A DNA stretch of 64,000 nucleotides, from assembly GCA_900322175.1 (NCBI GenBank), contig ONYZ01000005.1:1-64000 (forward strand). Direction: 5' to 3'. The DNA is from an uncultured Prevotella sp. Its GTDB lineage: Bacteria > Bacteroidota > Bacteroidia > Bacteroidales > Bacteroidaceae. This document shows, piece by piece, positions 60,373-64,000 of the stretch. The notes beneath the pieces were generated by a model, which saw nothing but the letters and a program-made list of their open reading frames with translations, had not been told where the DNA came from and did no database searches. Position numbers and translations under genes: made by a program. The stretch's first letter is position 1. Every line of letters starts with the position of its first letter.

Positions 60373-62583
60373 TTATTTTATCAACTCGATGACCGCCTTG
60401 GCTACATCTACTGGCGAGCCCTCGGGGGCGGCTGAATATGGGGTCTGGTCGAGTGTCCAGGGCTCCTCGATAGCGTAGTAGTCCAGCTTCACCTCCTGTG
60501 GCAGAGCCATTGCGAATAGTTCTGCAGCAGTCTTGGTGGCATTAGGACCGCCACCTAGCAGTTCTGGCTGTGGACCAGTCTGGGCCTTCATCTGGGCAGA
60601 AAGGGCGTCAAAGTATGCCTTCCAGCGCACATAGTAGAAGTCCTTCAGCAGTCCTTGCCACTCCTTGTGGGCATAGTCGCGCAGACCACCTGTATCGGCG
60701 CAGTAGCGGTTGCCCCAAGTGGTTATCTGTACGCGCGCGTTCCATTCATATAGCTTCTTCTCCTCGGCGGTATTACCGGCATTCACGGCGTCCTGAGTCC
60801 AGTGGCCAACACGGAACTCGCTGCGAGTACCCAACAGCTTGTCCTGCATCAGCAGCATCTTCAGGAATCGCTCGGCGTCCTTATCAAACTGCTTGCGACT
60901 GAATGACTTATAGTCGGCTATCGTCTTCTGATACTGCACGCGTGCCTGGTCGGCCAGTGCCTGACGGGTGATATCCACCAGATCGTATTCGAAATTGTTG
61001 TTGCCGCGGTATTTCTCTGACACGCTGTTCATCAGCTCGGCAGCCTTCTTGGTATCAGCAGGATCGTAGTAGTTCTTCATCTTCGACCAACTAGATGCCT
61101 GGAAGTTGTTCAGCGTTGGGCGTCCGCAGAAGATGCTCTCGTGAGGGCCCTGCTGATTGTTGCCAGCGGGACAGTTGTAGATGCTCTGCGCCAGAATCAT
61201 CCAAGCCTTCTCGATGGAAGAATCTTCTATGCCGTAGCGTGCCTTTACATAGTTCTTTATCCAAGCCTCCTTGCTGAACTTCTCCGCACGCCAGGGCAGT
61301 TCGCTCATCAGTTCAAACATCACAGGATTATTCTCCGAACCTTCCATGGTGAATCCGATGCCCTTGCAGTTCTTCTTGCCAGAATAGAAGTTATCCAGCA
61401 ACTGATCCATACGGCCGTGCAGGCCTACGTTGGCACCGAAGTTCTCCAGCAGACAGAACAGCCACTGATGCTGTTTGTACCCCTGTTCGCGCTTCCAGAT
61501 GCTGGGGATGCCGAACATCGGGCGGCACTCCGAGAAGAGGTCGAGCACCAGCAGGTCGCCAGTCTTCATACCGTCCACCATAGCCTCGCGTGGGTTCTCG
61601 GTCCATCCCTGTATCACCCACACAGCTTTAGGATTCACACGTTTCATAGCCTGCATCATAGCCTCGCCAGCCTTGGCATAGTCGATATTCGGGTCGTCGT
61701 TACTCTCGTGGAATGGGTCCATAGAGTAGTAGTCGGCCTTGCCGAACAGTTTTGTCAACTCATTATAATATAAGGTGGCGATTTCACTGAATCGCGCATC
61801 GGTAGGCAACAGGTTGGCTGGACGCTGGAATCCGTTCCACAGTCCGGCATCGGCCACGTTCAGTCCCAGTCGCTGCTTGGCGTCGTGAGGCACCATGCCG
61901 CAGTAGCCGGGCAGTACGGGGTGCATACCCAACTGCTTCATGCGGGCCAGTATCTGCTTCTGCAGTTTCTCCTGTCGGGCGTACCACGATGCGGGCAGCG
62001 GACCGCCCCAGCCCTCCAGATTGTTCATCTCCCACCAAGCCAGGAATGCGGGTCCGGCGATAAACTCGCCCACCTCTTTTTCTGAGTAGCCCAGCTTCAG
62101 CAGCATATTGCGCCACACACACTCCTCGCCTACGATGGCCAGCGGTATGTTTATTCCGTGCAGCGCCATCCAGTCTATCTCTTTCTCCCAGCGCTTCCAG
62201 TCCCAGAATGCCATCGAGTAACTGAATGTGCAGTAGTTGAAGTCGTAACGCAGCGTCAGGTCGGTCTCGTGGCGCTCCTTCTTTGCCACCTTTGGCATCA
62301 CAGCGGGCAGTTTGGCCTGCATCTGGTTCCAACTCAGGTGCACACCAGCGTAGTACTTCAGATACCAGTTCAGTCCCGAAGCGATGTTCACCCACGAGTT
62401 ACCGCGGATAACCACCTTGTTGCCAGCCTGGTCGAGCTCAAAAAAGTCTTTGTCGCTCTTCACTAGTTGGGTTTTAAACTTCTTCGATGCACCAGCATCA
62501 ATTCTTTCCAGCAAATCGTCAACAGGATTTGCCCACAACTGCATAGATAGCAAAATTCCGATAATAGTTAGTAGTTTCCTCAT
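60373..62583 (-). CDS. GH89 alpha-N-acetylglucosaminidase (NAGLU-type)
   Basis: 736 residues, signal peptide (MRKLLTIIGILLSMQLWANP). NAGLU N-terminal domain (about 20-105), central TIM barrel (about 110-450), C-terminal helical domain. Probable catalytic acids: Glu in YSMDPFHESNDDPN and in IGFTMEGSENNPVMFELMSE, the two conserved acid segments of the family. It removes terminal alpha-linked GlcNAc from heparan sulfate or mucin-type glycans. Adjacent to the HGSNAT-like gene, and 2 bp after the tRNA nucleotidyltransferase stop. Confidence 0.93.
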   Translation of the reverse strand: MRKLLTIIGILLSMQLWANPVDDLLERIDAGASKKFKTQLVKSDKDFFELDQAGNKVVIRGNSWVNIASGLNWYLKYYAGVHLSWNQMQAKLPAVMPKVAKKERHETDLTLRYDFNYCTFSYSMAFWDWKRWEKEIDWMALHGINIPLAIVGEECVWRNMLLKLGYSEKEVGEFIAGPAFLAWWEMNNLEGWGGPLPASWYARQEKLQKQILARMKQLGMHPVLPGYCGMVPHDAKQRLGLNVADAGLWNGFQRPANLLPTDARFSEIATLYYNELTKLFGKADYYSMDPFHESNDDPNIDYAKAGEAMMQAMKRVNPKAVWVIQGWTENPREAMVDGMKTGDLLVLDLFSECRPMFGIPSIWKREQGYKQHQWLFCLLENFGANVGLHGRMDQLLDNFYSGKKNCKGIGFTMEGSENNPVMFELMSELPWRAEKFSKEAWIKNYVKARYGIEDSSIEKAWMILAQSIYNCPAGNNQQGPHESIFCGRPTLNNFQASSWSKMKNYYDPADTKKAAELMNSVSEKYRGNNNFEYDLVDITRQALADQARVQYQKTIADYKSFSRKQFDKDAERFLKMLLMQDKLLGTRSEFRVGHWTQDAVNAGNTAEEKKLYEWNARVQITTWGNRYCADTGGLRDYAHKEWQGLLKDFYYVRWKAYFDALSAQMKAQTGPQPELLGGGPNATKTAAELFAMALPQEVKLDYYAIEEPWTLDQTPYSAAPEGSPVDVAKAVIELIK

Positions 62584-62585
62584 AA

Positions 62586-64000
62586 TTATATTAATTTCAT
62601 AGATTTTGCTTTTTCCATCAGCAGTGCCATCAGTGGTTCGCGTTCGTTCTCCACCTTATTATCCAGCACAGCATCCTTCAGATACTGCTTCAGTGTGCCC
62701 ACCTCGCGACTTGGCGTCAGGTGGAACATCTCCATAATCTCATTGCCGTCTATCACGGGCTGTAGCAGGCGCACGTAGTCCTTCTCCTTCAGGTCTGTCA
62801 GTTTTTCGCGCACCATCCGGAAGTTCTCCAGAAACATCTTTTTTCTCACCTCGTTCTTCGATGTGATATCAGCCTCGCACAGCGTCATCAGGTCTTCGAT
62901 GTCCTCGCCGGCATCGTTCAGCAGTCGGCGCACGGCCGAATCGGTCACTATGTCGTCGGCTATCACTATCGGGCGCATGTGCATCTCCACCAGTTTCTGC
63001 ACATACTTCATCTTCATATCCATCGGCAGCATCAGTCGGCGGAATATCTGCGGCACCATCTTCGCGCCTATCAGGTTGTGATTGTGGAATGTCCATCCGA
63101 TAGCTCCGTCCCAGCGCTTCGACTTGGTCTTGCCCACGTCGTGCAGTATTGCCGCCCAGCGCAGCCACAGGTTGTCTGAGTGCAGGCACACATTCTCCAG
63201 CACCTCCAGCGTGTGATAGAAGTTGTTCTTATGCGCGCGCCCGTTCTTCTGTTCTACTATATCCAGCGCAGCCAGTTCGGGCAGTATTATCTGCATCAGT
63301 CCGCAGCGCTGCAGCAGTTCCAGTCCTATGCTCGGGTGCTTGGCCAGTATTATCTTGTTCAACTCGTCCTTTATGCGCTCGCCGCTCACTATCTTTATTC
63401 TGTCGGCCATGCGCTCCAGCGCCAGGTATGTCTCGTCCTCTATCTGGAAGTTCAGCTGTGTAGCAAACCTTACGCAGCGCATCATGCGCAGCGGGTCGTC
63501 GCTGAATGTTATTCCCGGCTCCAGCGGTGTAGCAATTATGCCATCCTCCAGGTCGGCCAGTCCGTTGAATGGGTCAACCAGTTCGCCGAAACGATTCTTA
63601 TTCAGACAGATAGCCATAGCGTTGATGGTAAAGTCGCGGCGGTTCTGATCGTCCTCCAGCGTACCGTCCTCTACGATAGGCTTGCGCGAGTCGTGGCTGT
63701 AGCTCTCCTTTCGGGCGCCCACAAACTCCACTTCGTACTCTGTGCCCTTCTGGCGGAATTTCACCTGTGCCGTACCGAAATTCTTAAATACAGACAGGTG
63801 CGCCCTCTTACCCACCATCCGTTTCAGTTCCTCGGCCACACGTATGCCGCTGCCCACCACTACCACGTCGATGTCGTTAGAGGGACGCTCCAGGAATATA
63901 TCCCTGACGTACCCTCCAACCACATAGCACTCCAGACCCAAATGGTCTGCAGCCTCGCTTATCTGGTGGAATATTTCTTGATCTAATATCTCTGCTAACT
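62586..64000 (-). CDS. cca: CCA-adding/poly(A) polymerase-type tRNA nucleotidyltransferase with HD domain, 5' end cut by window
   Basis: The frame continues without stop to the window edge (LAEILDQEIFHQISEAADHL before GLECYVVGGYVRD), so the true start is outside; a TTG at 63941 is internal. Class II nucleotidyltransferase motifs: CYVVGGYVRDIFLERPSNDI, DVVVVGSG, RDFTINAMA, and RRGRx-type DDPLRMMRCVRFATQLNF, followed by the HD domain WAAILHDVGKTKSKRW. It adds or repairs the tRNA 3' CCA, which fits with the tRNA-Ser here lacking encoded CCA. First gene of the run with GH89 and DUF5009. Confidence 0.9.
   Translation of the reverse strand, partial: LAEILDQEIFHQISEAADHLGLECYVVGGYVRDIFLERPSNDIDVVVVGSGIRVAEELKRMVGKRAHLSVFKNFGTAQVKFRQKGTEYEVEFVGARKESYSHDSRKPIVEDGTLEDDQNRRDFTINAMAICLNKNRFGELVDPFNGLADLEDGIIATPLEPGITFSDDPLRMMRCVRFATQLNFQIEDETYLALERMADRIKIVSGERIKDELNKIILAKHPSIGLELLQRCGLMQIILPELAALDIVEQKNGRAHKNNFYHTLEVLENVCLHSDNLWLRWAAILHDVGKTKSKRWDGAIGWTFHNHNLIGAKMVPQIFRRLMLPMDMKMKYVQKLVEMHMRPIVIADDIVTDSAVRRLLNDAGEDIEDLMTLCEADITSKNEVRKKMFLENFRMVREKLTDLKEKDYVRLLQPVIDGNEIMEMFHLTPSREVGTLKQYLKDAVLDNKVENEREPLMALLMEKAKSMKLI

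Noticed and set aside
61141..61773. 210-residue plus-strand frame opposite GH89
   Set aside because: Antisense shadow of the catalytic domain.
63180..63986. 268-residue plus-strand frame opposite the tRNA nucleotidyltransferase
   Set aside because: Shadow of the real gene; the minus-strand frame carries all catalytic motifs.

Overview
The window comes from a Bacteroidales chromosome, most likely a Prevotella-type organism. The evidence is the many promoters of the Bacteroides type (TAnnTTTG at -7), a short primary sigma factor of about 290 residues, the type IX secretion protein PorQ, an RlmL-like THUMP methylase, DUF3098 and DUF5686 proteins, and many secreted glycoside hydrolases. No phage or complete conjugative element is present.

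Left end (1-2156): accessory DNA. It holds a truncated excisionase-like HTH gene, a 246-bp transposon remnant with perfect 13-bp inverted ends inside 19-bp direct repeats, two overlapping HTH genes with a terminator, and about 0.6 kb without a convincing gene. Next come an orphan histidine kinase (2157-3905) and rpoD (3886-4758), converging with a 20-bp overlap.

Carbohydrate operon (4858-14534, minus): lacI-type regulator, an HTCS-like sensor that has lost its phospho-acceptor region, a GH31 enzyme with a PA14-like insert, and a GH2 enzyme. A LacI-type operator sits on the lacI promoter, and a divergent orphan promoter with a short transcript lies opposite it. A minus-strand group follows (14752-20597): a DUF5686 barrel protein, HAD phosphatase, CDP-alcohol phosphotransferase, ATP-grasp protein and sugar-nucleotide-type nucleotidyltransferase. 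It resembles a pathway for a CDP-activated polar head group. After it come a DUF2807 lipoprotein and a second orphan kinase.

Plus-strand block (23015-38287): THUMP RNA methylase, DPP-IV peptidase, purD, two membrane proteins, a large DUF2723 GT-C protein, a polysaccharide deacetylase, and a GH3 and a GH2 enzyme. The minus-strand group 38265-43544 holds an Lrp regulator, two ExbD, a small membrane protein, ExbB, tRNA-Ser(GGA), TatD, a polyprenyl synthase and a TonB-type protein. Then come porQ-cmk and a FadL-like porin on plus, and the housekeeping string ftsX-DUF3098-uppP-truB-queA-folK on minus.

Right end (51136-64000): a radical SAM protein, an LpxA paralogue, a complete RND efflux operon (adaptor, pump, outer membrane factor) with a strongly palindromic control region, a small barrel protein, a DUF5009/GH89 pair related to glycosaminoglycan breakdown, and a tRNA nucleotidyltransferase cut by the window edge.

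The most unusual genome-wide feature is a set of short arrays with a 7-bp period. They sit between genes and also in frame inside genes, where they encode 7-residue repeats. GC-rich inverted elements are likewise found inside coding regions.
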